Shown here: one piece after another, positions 1 to 12,600 of the stretch
How the letters are laid out: each line of letters starts with the position of its first letter
How positions within the stretch are numbered: the first letter of the stretch is position 1
DNA from: Gnetum montanum
Lineage: Eukaryota > Streptophyta > Gnetopsida > Gnetales > Gnetaceae
Assembly (NCBI GenBank): GCA_015680685.1
Contig: MNCI01004872.1
Coordinates: forward strand, 607,853 to 671,852
DNA length: 64,000 bases
Reading direction: 5' to 3'
Translations under genes and position numbers: made by a program
The notes under the pieces: model-generated
The model's input: the letters and a program-made list of their open reading frames with translations, nothing else
Databases searched by the model: none
Told to the model about the DNA's origin: nothing

Positions 1-6
1 GGCGGG

Positions 7-53
7 ACGCGATATCGCGTACGCGATATCGCAGGAAAAGACGCGATATCGCG
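7..53. repeat. Three copies of a CGCGATATCGCG palindrome
   Basis: ACGCGATATCGCGT (7-20) is a perfect 14-base palindrome. ACGCGATATCGC (21-32) abuts it and ACGCGATATCGCG (41-53) follows after an 8-base spacer. The GC-rich, CpG-rich block stands out in AT-rich DNA and may continue left of the window. Function unknown: it could be the edge of a satellite, a hairpin-forming site, or part of the distal promoter of the gene to its right. Confidence 0.8.
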
Positions 54-79
54 GCCTAGTGTAAATCGCGTCTCATCAA

Positions 80-395
80 TATGTTTGTTTTTAAGTCATC
101 AGGCTTAGATTCAAACTTGAAAGCCACTAAATAAAAAGAGAGGTTAGGCTTTTGCTAGTTTATTGGATAGTTGAACACCATTACTCTCCACATGATAACC
201 CTTTTATTAGAATGGAAGAAAAAGCATCATTGAAACATTATACGCTAAATAATTTATCATGAATGAATGATGATAAGGTGTTTGTTTTTTAAGTTATAAA
301 GCTTATATTCTACCTTGAAAATAACCAAGTGAAAAAAGATTAGGCTTTTGCTGGTTTATTGATGGCATCAACACCATTACCCTTCAAAACATTCA
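80..395. repeat. Diverged tandem duplication, period about 198 bases
   Basis: Bases 80-200 and 278-395 align in direct orientation. Shared pieces include TTAGGCTTTTGCT, GGTTTATT or AGTTTATT, and CACCATTAC. The copies differ at many positions, so the duplication is old. No coding potential was seen. The rest of 396-1040 is unique-looking upstream DNA of the host gene. Confidence 0.6.
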
Positions 396-1045
396 TGATG
401 CTTCATCTAAATCTAAATTCAAATCCTTTTCATGACCATAAATCATGTAACTATTTCTCGAGCACACACATTATAAAACGAAGCATTGAAGAAACAAGAA
501 TAGGTCGATCACTTCCAAGGACACACAATCAATGATGATGACTAACTCTTATGGTTGTGACTTGTGAGGGAGCACAAGTCTCTGTAAAAGCGTTTTCCTT
601 ATAAGCTTCAAAGGTCTTTCCAAACCTATCTTAAGAAGAATATATATTTTCGGTCAGTTACATAAAGGATAGGATACTGACACGGTTTTGTTGATTGTGA
701 GCATACGGATGCGCAGCTAATCACGGCATACCAAATTTCAAAGGCCGCGTTTGTCATGAATGCCATGTAATCTGGGAAGGGGACAACCTGCTCGATTGAT
801 CGATCGATTGAGTGGGGCCATCATTTGCTTATAAGAAGAAGAATCCGCGACCGCCAAAACCGAGACACAAAATGCGATCATGTGATCGGGGCCAAACTTT
901 GGGCAGGTTTTTTGAAACGAAAAACTACACACCCATCCATTCCATGCCATTCCATTCATCGGTGGAAAGTTGCGAGGAAGACTACCGTCTTGACGAAATC
1001 CGAGATTGGATAACAATTCAACAATCAAAGATCTCGGTCTGAAAA

Positions 1046-1070
1046 GTTGACCTGCGAAATTTTTATACAA
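1046..1070 (+). promoter_or_regulatory. Candidate core promoter of the RAB3GAP1-like gene
   Basis: A TATA-like TTTTATACAA lies at 1061-1070, about 200 bases upstream of the start codon. A W-box core TTGACC (1046-1051) lies just before it. A CGT trinucleotide run (about 1084-1097) follows and would fall in the 5' leader. The spacing suits a leader of roughly 170 bases. This is a motif-only call: no transcription start can be seen in sequence. Confidence 0.35.
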
Positions 1071-1260
1071 GAAAGGAGGCCTCGTCGTCGTCGTCGTTGC
1101 CAGATGCTTTGACGTTATCTGTCCGTTCGTGTTTTAAATTCATGGTAGAAGCATCCGTCGCTTCTTGAATGGCTTTGCATATTGCTTGACAAAGCATAGG
1201 CTGAGAGAGCATCTTGCAGTTTGGCATCCTCTCATTTGGGATTCCTTGTTCTGCTATTGA

Positions 1261-1269
1261 ATGAGATGA
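1261..1269 (+). promoter_or_regulatory. Two-codon upstream ORF abutting the start codon
   Basis: ATG AGA TGA (1261-1269) ends exactly one base before the main ATG at 1270 and is in the same frame. It gives the in-frame stop that fixes the start of the host protein. A further ATG at 1266-1268 lies in another frame and overlaps the main start. Such an arrangement could make main-frame initiation depend on leaky scanning or reinitiation; that is inference. Confidence 0.7.
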
Positions 1270-1327
1270 ATGGATGCTTCCGCATCAATATCTTCTTCTT
1301 CTTCTTTTCTATCAAAGGCCAAGACAG
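1270..1327 (+). CDS. RAB3GAP1: RAB3GAP1-like exon 1
   Basis: Encodes 19 residues beginning MDASASISSSSSFLSKAKT, then one base of the next codon. The in-frame TGA at 1267-1269 directly upstream fixes the start. The donor is G|GTTCGA at 1328. The serine run comes from a TCT microsatellite-like stretch. Confidence 0.88.
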
Positions 1328-4300
1328 GTTCGATCAAGCTGCGTTGTTATGATTGTAATCGTTTTCGTTGAATTCTTGTAGATAATGCTAAAATCTTCAT
1401 GTTGGCCCGAGGCTTTCAACTTATTCTTACGTAATTCTTGTTTGATTGTCTAATTATTATTTTTTGTTGTTTTTAAATCATAATTTCATTCTGCATACGT
1501 TTATTCATTTTTATCCTTCATGAATATTTAATTATATTCTGATGAGTGATATTACCTTCCACCCTGTTTTACTCTAGTTGGTGAATTCTACAGCCAGCTT
1601 TGTTTTACTTTCCGCGTTCCATTTTTATGTCGTAAAATTTTCCGCTTCGTTTGTTCATGTTTGTTATAATAATTATTTTCATCTTATTTTCTCTGTTTTC
1701 ACTTTCTATAATAATTTTATTTAAGTTATTACTTTTAAATTTTGTTATATTTTCAGTGTTCTTTAAAATTTTCCAATCTATTTTGCTTTGTTTATGTAGT
1801 TGATAGCCCACTTCGTACAACACTTGGTGCTAGAATTAGTACCTTATAGTTGCTTGGCCTCAATTTAATGTATTTTTATCTTTGAAGTTTTTCTCATCTT
1901 TTTTTGTTTTAATCACAGCCTTTCATTCCGCTGCAGCGAAGGCAGAAAAAGTCATAGCAGATTTGAAGAACGATCATCATTCCCAGTCTACCAATGCTGG
2001 CATGTTTTCATTTGAATTTCTTAAATTGAATTTGTTGCTATACATAACAAAGCTTTATACTGTTACTGTCCCTGGATTTTCCAACGTTTTTTTTAACGAA
2101 CATTCATACTTTTGTATTTCCCTGTATCTTCCTCTTATCATGTAACAGTTTTATACGATAAATTTTCAATTTTTTCTTCTATTCCAGAAATGCTGTATAA
2201 GCGATTGCTTTATATGTTTTCTTTGAATTTTATGTTGCATCAATAAATTAATTCTTTTTTAAAAATATGTTTTCATATGTTTGTCCCTTTCTGTAGAAAC
2301 AAAATCAACGACTAAACCACCTCTAGCAAAGGATTCATGTCCAAGTGATTCTAAGAACTTCATTTCCATGGTAATGAATGTAAGTCTGGTATACTGGTTT
2401 TCAAAAGTTTGCTCGTTAAGATAAGTTTATAGACATTACAGCGTACAATCATTTATGCTGTTTGAACTTTTTCATTTAAAAATTATCTCTTGAAATGTGG
2501 AAAGGCTGATTTCTGATAGTCTTTCATCAGGCTCTGATTAATTTGATAGATCTTACTTTCTTAATTCCTTACAACTATTTCAATTTGCCCTTTGCAAATT
2601 ATGTATTTAATGAAATTTCTCAAAGGAAAATTGTTTCTTAGAAAGTCTCCGACAACCATTGTGAAACTGTTTTCAGAAGTCCTGCTTCAGTAACAATTTG
2701 ATTATAAAAGCTGGACTTAATATACAAAAACATAGAGTCGGGAAAGAAATAACATGAAAGATTATGGTGTAATAACAAAAATGGATGGAGAGAGTTCATA
2801 AAGCTGGCCTTAAATGATGTGAGTGGGCTATGGTGATGATAGACTGCATGTTATGCGTTAATATTTTCAAAAAATATAGTTAATATAATTTCTTTAACAA
2901 GGTTTATGATAGTAAAAGTTTAAGCAAACAATCTGTAGGAGAAAAGGGAGAAACCTATGCATGAAATAAATTCAAAATTCAGGAACTGAAATTCATATCC
3001 CACGTAAGTTCATGGTTACATTTTCATGCTTTAGTTGTAAAACTTGCAGTTTTAAAAATTAGTAAAAGGGAAGTGGAAAAAGAAAACTTTCTTGAATGAA
3101 TATAAAAATCATAAAATGGAATTTATATATAATATATATGTATGCTTGCATTTTTATCCTTGGATTGAATGAATTACAATTCTCAAAGAGAACAAAGTAT
3201 AGGTTGATGAGATGCTGCTTGATTCAAAAGCTGAGTTATTTTCATTAGTTCTGTTATAGGAAGAATCTCTGCTGCATATACTCTTAATATGAACATCACA
3301 TATTTAGTTGCTTAAAGATGGATCAGATTTTCATTTGTAAGCAATTCATGGTGGACATGTTCTCCCAAACCATATGTCTTTTAGATTTTCCAGCTTTGAT
3401 AACAAATCATTGTCATTTGCTCAAATTAAAAGAAGAAAAGCATGCATCATCATAACAGATTGTGATAAAAGCCATTTTATATTTGTAATCCATCTTATTG
3501 AGGTGGATGCATTTGTTTTCTTATTGCAAGCAATTCAAGAAGCTCTAGTTCTTCTCTTTTTCTGGGTAGGGGCTGTTAGTATATCAATCATTACTTTTAT
3601 TTAAAGAAAACAAAATGTTGGTTTCTTTTCTAGTTCGGTTAAAATGGACAAAGCCAAACATGAGTAAGCATTTACTTCATCGCTAGAGCATTTGATCAAA
3701 AGGCTTTAGGTTCAGGATTCAATTTTATACATGCCAACAGGGGGCATGGTAAAAATGCATATTTAGATAGACAACTTGCCATAAAAAAAGAACCATTCAT
3801 AAGTCACCTGCCTGCCTACTGTAAGAGGTAATGCCAAATTGACAGGATAAAGGCAATGATGATGATGAAACAAAAGAGATCAATGCATTGATTGTAAGTC
3901 ATGTAGAAATTTTTTTTTTCAAAGCATGGATGATGGAATCATTAATTAATTTTTGTTAGGATTTTGAAACTAGTGTGTTTGCACTTTGTAAGATAGTTTC
4001 CAATAAAAATAGATTGTTTTTTCTTTTATATCTATTTTGGGGCTCCTGGTTGATTATTTGGGTTTTCTGTACTCAATAGAGCAATGAATTTGACTATCAC
4101 TACTTTTGGTAGTTGGTATATTCTTAGCTGTAAGATTATTCGTTCATTTGGTTTTTTAATATACATTTTCTTATGCTTTTACTTTAGAGTTTTTAGGAAG
4201 CCTTTGTTAGAAATAACTTGTACTTTATTTCCAGCGTGACAAAAGTGAACAAAATGCCAGTAATAAATATGTTCCCAAAGCAACGGTTGAGCAAGATTTT

Positions 4301-6652
4301 TGGAGGCGATCTTTTGCCATTAACAAACAAAAGAAGCAGAACATGGAAACTAAAGGAGTCACTGAGCATGCATCAGGACAGCAAAATATTCCTGAAGATA
4401 ATTGTTATAACAAACAGAAAACAAACATTATCAAAGTGGAGGTAAATCTGGTTGCATATTTTCTCACTTACTAGTACCATTACAGAATTATATATGGGAT
4501 CTCCCCTGAGTCTGGGCATTCTACGTGTGATTTATATAAATTTTTATTATGTGCTTTAACAAAAGGGTTATACTCTGCTCTTGCTTTTAAATGGAAGGGA
4601 AACTAATGAAAACTTTTGATATCAAGCATCATGCTAATGGTGAATTTTGGTAAGTAGAATTAGAATACATGTGCTCCAATGCAACATCCAAGTTGTCTGT
4701 AGAAGCTTTGTTGTTTCTCCCTTCAGAAAATAATATTTTAAAATACTTTTATACTAATTGTTACTCAGGTGAGAAATTAGTTTCGATTGATGATGAATCT
4801 AGTATGATTTATACAAAACAAAATAGAAGCTATGGACGGTACAAGTTATGTTATTCAGTGGATAACCAAACACATGGAATTAAACCTGAAATATTTTATC
4901 ATATCCATGTTTAGACCCTAGGGATCTATTAGATAGAATTCAGTTTTAACCATTACATTCACGAAATTTCTTTATATCACAATATAACCCGCTAGGATTA
5001 GGCTTATTATAACGTATATGATGTAAGTCACATGTCTTGCAAGCACGTATACCAACAAAAAAGGTGAAAAAATTGCGGCTTAAGTTAATTCTTTCAAATT
5101 TTAAAACTTTAGTTTCAACAAAATTAATTACCATTAATTGTTGTAAAATAAAAGTGATTTTGATAAGATATATGGGGCAAATCATCATCGTGATATGATC
5201 ATAGCCTTGTCCCAATAAAATAAAGTGTAAATATAGTAAATAAATGCAGTGTAACTTAAAAATACCATTAATAGCCAATGTTTATCCTAGTATATCCACT
5301 ATCATATTGTTTCAGCACTACAATATAAATTTTTTTATAACATAGAGAATAATAAGTGGAACAAGTTTCTTGTCTGTCTTTCTGTTTTTGGTTGGTGGTA
5401 TTTTGTCTGCTGCTGCATTTTTTATAACCTTGGTTGAATTATAAGGATTGTTGAGCCTCTACATCTCCATTGTTGCAATAAAGGCCAAAAGTGTTGTGTT
5501 TCAGTCATTTTTACAGAATATTTTTATCGTGTGGGGTTGACTTGTTAAAATTTACTACCTGTATTATCTGAAATACAAATGTGCACTCAAATAAATGTGC
5601 TGTAAAATAAAGCTTATGCTCCGGAATTTAGCAAATGATCATTTCAAACTTTGACAAACTTGCTCACCATTTATAAAGCTTCCTCTTGTTGGCGAATGAT
5701 ACAGTGAAATTTTCTCATAAATTATCTGATTAATAGAGAAACACCTGATGCAGGTCCAGAGGAAAAGCAAGCATATTTACGAAAAAAGCTTCAAGGGGAA
5801 AATATTTAATTAACCATCAAAATAGAAATTGCTTGACAAGATCAGTTCCTTTTGTTAAGGATTCCAGACAATAATGCTTGCAGTAGAAATGAAATCACCC
5901 TCCTTTCATACATCGAAGTTAAACCCCAAAGCAGTCTTATATGGACATACATACTAGGTTGCATACACTAAAAACCCTCTACTTTTTTACTTTTGGGCAT
6001 GTGGTTATCTTAAAATAATAAAAATGTGTTAAAAATATTTTTTTGTTAAGTATTGATCAATTAATAATCTTCATGATAACAATTGATTTAGATAACTATA
6101 TTATAGATATGTGTTAGTTAACACATTTGACTTCATAATTATTCAACAGTCTCCCACTTGGAGATAAATCAATGCTGCTTCTGAAAAAAACAGAATGATG
6201 AAACTCCAGCTATAACGTCCATCATCACTTCAATTCTCTTAACTTGGACAAGAACGTGTACAAGAATATTCTGGGTTCACCACCATTTGAATAGCATCTC
6301 CAATGTATCATTTAACACGTCATTTTCCAAAGTTCAGAAATAACTAACGTAAGTCATCATTCTGAGGCAGCCATTGACTTAGCAAAAGCTTAGCTCTGAT
6401 ACTAGTTGTGGAATATTGTGGTGAAAGTGTCACAAGCAATTAATGGATTAGCAAAGAAATGATAGATGTAGGTCCAAAAAATAGAAAGCAAACAAATTTA
6501 CAAGAAAGTAGCAACAAATATATCTTCATTTCATCATCAAAGTGAGGCAGGTGGGGCAATCTTGGAAGGTCATTTTTGAAATGGGAGTGGGCGGAGCAGG
6601 AGTAGTAGATAGAGTGGGTGGTGATAGTGGAATTGATGTGCGGGTTTTTGGT

Positions 6653-6686
<34 letters not shown>

Positions 6687-9600
6687 GCAAAGGAGGGGAG
6701 TGGTTTGTAAGAGTGTGGCTGGGGCAGGAGATGTGGGTGGCATAGGCGGAGTAGGTAGTGCAAGTGGAGTAGTTGCGAAGGTTGATGGTGTGGGAACGGC
6801 CATGGGTTTTGGTAGTGTGGGAGTGGGAGCAAGGGTGATTGGGGACATCGATTCAAAGCATGGAGGAGAGGGACAAGGTTGTTTGGTGGGGGGCACATCT
6901 GTTGGGGCTAGTGTGGGTAGGATGGGCTGCTAGGAGAGTGATGGTAGTAGGACAAGGGAATGAGTTTGTTTGGGTTGATGGAAGCCAGGGGATAGAGGTA
7001 TTGACACGGTGTGGGTGAAGGAGGGGCGATTACTATTGGAGGTGAGCCTTGAAGTGCTCCTTGGGGGTGTTGCAGTTCTTCACTGTAGCCTGGTTGGGAA
7101 ATTTGTTTTGTTTGGACCTTGGCCTTGGATTGAGTAGATTTGGCGTTGGGTGGCGGCCTCATGGAAGGTTGGCAATGTTGAAGTTCGAGTGTTGCTAGGA
7201 GGTTTGTTGCTATTTGTTTTCGAGTTAGGGATGATAGAGATGTCGTGTTGTAGGGGGGCCCTTGGTTCTTTGTGGTGAGGGGACTCACCTTGACCCACTG
7301 GTGCCTAGGGGCCCATAATGATCTAGATCTCTTTGAGTGCATGCCAATGTGCTTTAGGGTTTTAGGTCTTCCCTAGGAGTTATGGACCCCAAAATTCCTT
7401 AAGACCCTTGCAGGGTTCTTTGGGGAGTTCATTTGCTTTCGACAAATTTATGGCATCATAGTAAAGGATGGGTTTCATTTGATTCTATATTCAACATTCC
7501 CTTAAGTCTGATGGGTTGTTGTAGGAGGTTTAGATGGAACAACCATATGTGATAGAGATGCTAAAGGTCCAATATGAGAATGTTCCCTCGGAAGGTAGGG
7601 ATGGTTTGGAAGCAGGGTAGATGAAGATAGTTTTGACTAACTTCCACTATTAGGTTTGTAGGAAGAATAACCATTCAACCAAGGATTGTAGTTCCAACCA
7701 AAGCAATGACAAGTTGTAAGCTTTGGTACAAGAGGGTTGGCAGGCGGTCGTAAAAAAGAATAGGACTACTAAATTGCTGCCTTGATGTATTGCATGAAAG
7801 GAGTAGAATAGGTTCTTGGCCCTTAGAACCTCCACATTTCTAGCCCATAGGAAGTGGATGCCTGTGCACAACATCAAGAGGGGTCTGTTGCTATGAATGA
7901 GGGTTTTGGGATGATTGAGGGACCCCTTGTGTCTATGGGAACAATTGCGGTAGGTGGTTTGACTCCCATAGTCCTGGGGGACTTCATGCTAGGCCCTTGG
8001 GTGTCCTTGGTGCAAGGTTCAAGTTTCCCTAACAACAGTTTCGCCACCAAGAATAGGCTGTGAGGGTTCAAGGTGAAACTAGAGGTTAAGAAACAAGGTA
8101 GACCAAACTTGCAAGAGTTGAGATTGAAGAAGATTTTGTAAGATTTGAAACTAGGAGTTCAAGGGATACTAAAAGAGATCTACAAGAAGCGGTCTAGTAG
8201 TAGATCATGAGAATCTTATTGTGGAATTGCCAGGAACAGGGTAACCCATACAAATAAAATATGCTTAAAGAATTTGTAAAAAGAGAAGATTCCAATGTTG
8301 TTTGTCTTTAGGAAACCAAACTGTAGAGTGACCAACGCCAGGTGTTGGCTTGGCTTGGATGGTCCTTCTTCTTCATTGATGCTAGAGGCCATGTGGGAGG
8401 GTTGGCGGTGCTTTCTAAACACATAACTAATATGATTTTTGAAACACCATGGAGTCTTATGCATTTCCTACTAGGTGAGGAAACCTTTTTGACCAATTTT
8501 TATGGTCTGTTAGCTTGTTTAGATCAGCTCCATGAACTAATCTCGTCACTTTGAAGATGGGCGACCGCAAGACCTAGATCATGACGGGGGACTTCAACTA
8601 GAGGTTGTATGACTCAGAGAGGGTAGGGAAGGGTATAGTGCTATCTTAAGGGGTGACTTGTTCCACAAGTTCCTCTTTGACTTTAGCCTTGTGGATCTTG
8701 AAATTAAGGGTTGTAAGTTCACTTGGACCAATAATAAAAAAGGGGAGGATTGTGTCATGTCTAGGATCGATAGAGTTTGGGTTAGTACATCCATGATGCT
8801 AAATAGACATATTATAGTGTTAGCGTTGGAGAGGTGGGCGTTTGACCACAGGCCTCTGATTTGCACTATTGGTCAACCCCATGATAGGACTCTAGGGGGC
8901 TAGTGGTTCTGCTTCGAGTGAGCGTGGCTGCAGAAGCCATGGCTTGTTCAATTGGTTCAGCAAATTTGGGCCCAAGGATCCTAGAGACTTCCTCAAATGG
9001 GGTTTCTAGTAGATGAAGTATGGATTAGAGCCCAAGCCAAATAGGTCAAGTACAACTTCAAGTTCCTCCAATAGAAGCATGTCCTCAGACTCTAGTGAAT
9101 CCAATAGCTACATGAGGTGGGAGAGGACCTCTAGTCCAAGGAATTTGCAATGCTTAGGAAGCCCCAATGGCTTGATTAGGATGAGGAGCTTTGTTGGAAG
9201 GAAAGATCCCGTGTCCAATGGTTGAAGGGGATTGGAACACAATTTTTTTTTGCCACGGCTTGTGTGGGAAAGGGATCCAAGGCCATGACGATGTTAGAGG
9301 AGGGAGATAGGTGCATCACTGATTTGCTACTCATTGCCCAGAGAATGTAATAGTCTTGAAAGATATATGGTGAAAATGACAAGTATCCCCAATCATAATC
9401 TTGATAGCAAGGGTTCTTATGCATAGAGATAACCAAAGATTGCTCCAGAGTATCACTACTGCTGAGGTTTGGGAGGCCATCTCCACCATAAAGTTTGGGA
9501 AAGTGTTAGGGCTTGATGGGTGGCTTGTTGAATTTTTTGTTGAGTTTTTTGAGATCCTAGGATAGAATCTCATGGATGCCTTCGACCTTATGCTTTGGTG

Positions 9601-12600
9601 GGGATAGGTGAGGAGGGAGATCTGGTGCCCAAAGTGGAATTGTTGATGACACTTGATGACTATCAACCCATTGGGGTTTGTAACACCTTGCTGTGAAATC
9701 TTTACTAAGATCTTGGTTTGTAAGTTGCAACCGTTGATGTTGGAGTTGATTGGTAGACAACAGACATGTTTTTTGAAAGGAAGGTATATACAAGATTAGG
9801 TTTTGTTTGTGGATAAGGCCCTCCACTTGGTGAAAAGAGCTGTGTTTTTAGGTATGTTCCTAAAGTTGGACATAGCTAAAGCTTATGATACTGTAGACTA
9901 GGAATCCCTTAGACATGTCATGCTGTTCAAAGGTTTCCACCCCAAATTTGTGGACCTTGTTCTTCAGATGCAATACTTTGGAGCATTCTTCTTTGATATT
10001 GATGGCAAGCTTTGGGGGCTCTCCTCCTCCCACAAGGGGTTATGCCAAGGGGATCCCTTGTCTCCCTACCTTTTCATCCTAGCCATGGATATGATGAATG
10101 ATTACTTCAGATGGAAGGAGTCAAAGGATTAGTGGTGGATATATGATGAATGGTTATTTCATGCATCACAAATCACTATGTGGATAACATCATTTTAATC
10201 ACCAAAGCTATTGTCTTGCAAGCTAGGGTTGTTAAAAATACCCTAGAAAGAATGAGTAAGGAGTTGGGATTGGAAGTTAATTGTGCAAAGTTTTCTACGC
10301 ATTTTGCCCATATAGATATGAACATGAAACAAAGAATCATTGGGTGTTGGGGATTGGACATCAGCGTTAGGAGGATACCTATTTTGGGATTCCCATGTTT
10401 GATTGGAGATGGATAAGCACATGGGTTGGTTTTTTGAGTAGGATCCAAGTGGGGATTGGACATTGGACTTCATCTTTTTTGACTAGTAGGGGCAAAGTCC
10501 TACTTGTGACCTTTGTTTTGGCAACTATGGCAAGATACATGGCCTCTGTGGTGTCTCCACTGTAGCAAGTTATTGGTAGGGTTAACTAGATCATTAGGAA
10601 CTTTGTTTGGTCATGAGGGAAGGGATGCTAGAGAATGCAATTGGTTTGTTGGGAAAAAATTGCTTGCCTGAAGGTAGCCTTTTTGTTTTTTTGGGGGGGT
10701 GTTGTGTGGGGAGAGGGGGTGTGGGGAGGAGGGCATTGGGGGTAACTCATTTCAAAGATGTGCTCCTCTTATTGCATCATAACTTATTAAAAAGGATCAT
10801 GGAGATCAAGAGCATCATTGATAAGGAGGTTCCATGGATGCTAGTAATTTGTTGTAAGTACACATTGTGGGAATTTTTGGGCAATGATTTTGTACTATGC
10901 AAAAACATCTACAAAAACTACTACATGCTCTAGTAGCTCTCTCTAATGATTACTCAGTCATTGTGTTGCAACACAAGTATGGAGTGATCCATGGTTGGCT
11001 CATGACTTGGAAGGGGTGCCTCCTAGAGAAAATAAAAATGCTTTGGCTCTTGCACAACCAAGCAATCTCGACGTGCATTTTTCTCCAAAAGCGTAGCCTT
11101 GGCATTAACACCTGTTGCCCTCTATGTAATGCCTTTGATGTTGAAACTCAGATCCATATATTCTTCAGCTGCCGTTTCGCTTTGCAAGTTTGGTAGCGTA
11201 CGTGCCTTGATCTCAGCTCTCAAATCAATGGAGATTGCTTGGTTGCAGTCTTAGTCTAGTCCATTTGGAAGACAACGAATGAGGTTCTTTTGGGGTGCAC
11301 GGGTGCCTCCATCGGGGGCTGTGGTCTTTCGAGTCATGTGGTTGTGGAGGGAGGTTTTGGTTGCCATGGGGGCTATGTTGATTATGGAGCTTGACCACAT
11401 GTGATTTTAGAACAATCATGAACTCTAGAGTCTTGTGGGTTAGGGTGGGGTGGGAGGAGCTTGACTTGCAAGATTTGAGCTTTTTTTCCTGGTGGGAGGA
11501 TGACAACATGACCTTCAGTGGTGTGCACATTTCGTTGATAGAGGCCATTGTTGGGTGCCTCACGTTCCTGCAGGTTGGGAAGGTTATCTTGCATACCATT
11601 TGGGGCCTTCAAGATGTGCAAGTCCGCAAGCATGAAATTCCTAAGTTCTATATTTTCCCCAAAGCTACGTCTAGTTGACCCTGGTAATAAGGCTGCGCTA
11701 CCAACCTGGCAGTATTGCTCAACCCAACCTAACTTTGTAGTTGGCGAACGCCTTATTCCTTGTAATCCTACTCACGTTCCCTGACGTGTGTCATGCTAGC
11801 TGAAACCTTAAACCCAAATGTCCAGGTGAAATGAGAATCCCATGTGTAATGAGTGAATGAGATCCTCTTGATCCGGTTCGGGGCTAATGCCTCTCCTTAG
11901 CCAAAGGAAAAAAGCCCTTCCCATAGCTTGCTCCTCTACCATGTCCTTAATGTTTTCAATGTCCTAATGGTGTTGGTTTTGGTTCCTAAGCCTTTAGTAA
12001 GTTGTTCCTGGCCTAATTACTTGTATGATGAATTGGGTTTATTCTGCACCTAAGTGTGTTTAATATCTTGGCTAGTACCTCCTAAGTAACCCATCAATGA
12101 AACTGAGTTATCCCTAGTCGAATCCTCAATGTGGATAGCTATGGCTAGAAACGATATCTGTCGTTTCCTCCTTGCCCATCCTAGTTGAGCTCGCAATAAT
12201 TATATAGCCACGTTGTCTACCTGTAAGCGACGTATCATGGAGATGCTACATCTCTGTAGCGAATCTCGTACAACTATGGATTATCGAGTTGCATATCTTG
12301 TAGATGTTCCCTACCTTGAGTCTAGCCCGTCCGCTTCCTAGCTACCATCCACCTCTGTAGTGTACCAGCTTGTAAGCCTCGTGTAATCTGGTAGCTATCG
12401 AATCTCCCCTGGAGTATTTGCTCCACTATATCTCTTGTTCTCGTTGAAGCGTAATCTACCTTGAAGTCATTTTTCGAGTGTTAGCGCACTCACCATGATA
12501 ATAATATCGATGTGTTGCTGCTAAACGCCCTCCTAGGCTAAAGATGATATGTGTAAACTTCTCAAAGTATTTTAACGGTCCACTCCTTACCTTTTCGGAT

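Noticed and set aside
738-1070. 110-codon minus-strand frame upstream of the host gene
   Set aside because: No recognisable domain, overlaps the likely promoter, and two plus-strand frames are equally open there; chance ORFs in GC-richer DNA.
1882-2145. Open frame with MKFFSSFFVLITAF start resembling a signal peptide
   Set aside because: It is exon 2 with intron on both sides. The conserved SAAAKAEK part belongs to the Rab GAP, and the hydrophobic lead is the intron's pyrimidine tract.
6440-6898. Long Pro/His-rich open frames on the minus strand at 6440-6898 and 6570-6896
   Set aside because: They are the antisense of the poly-G and G-rich start of LINE A; poly-Pro is a shadow of the homopolymer.
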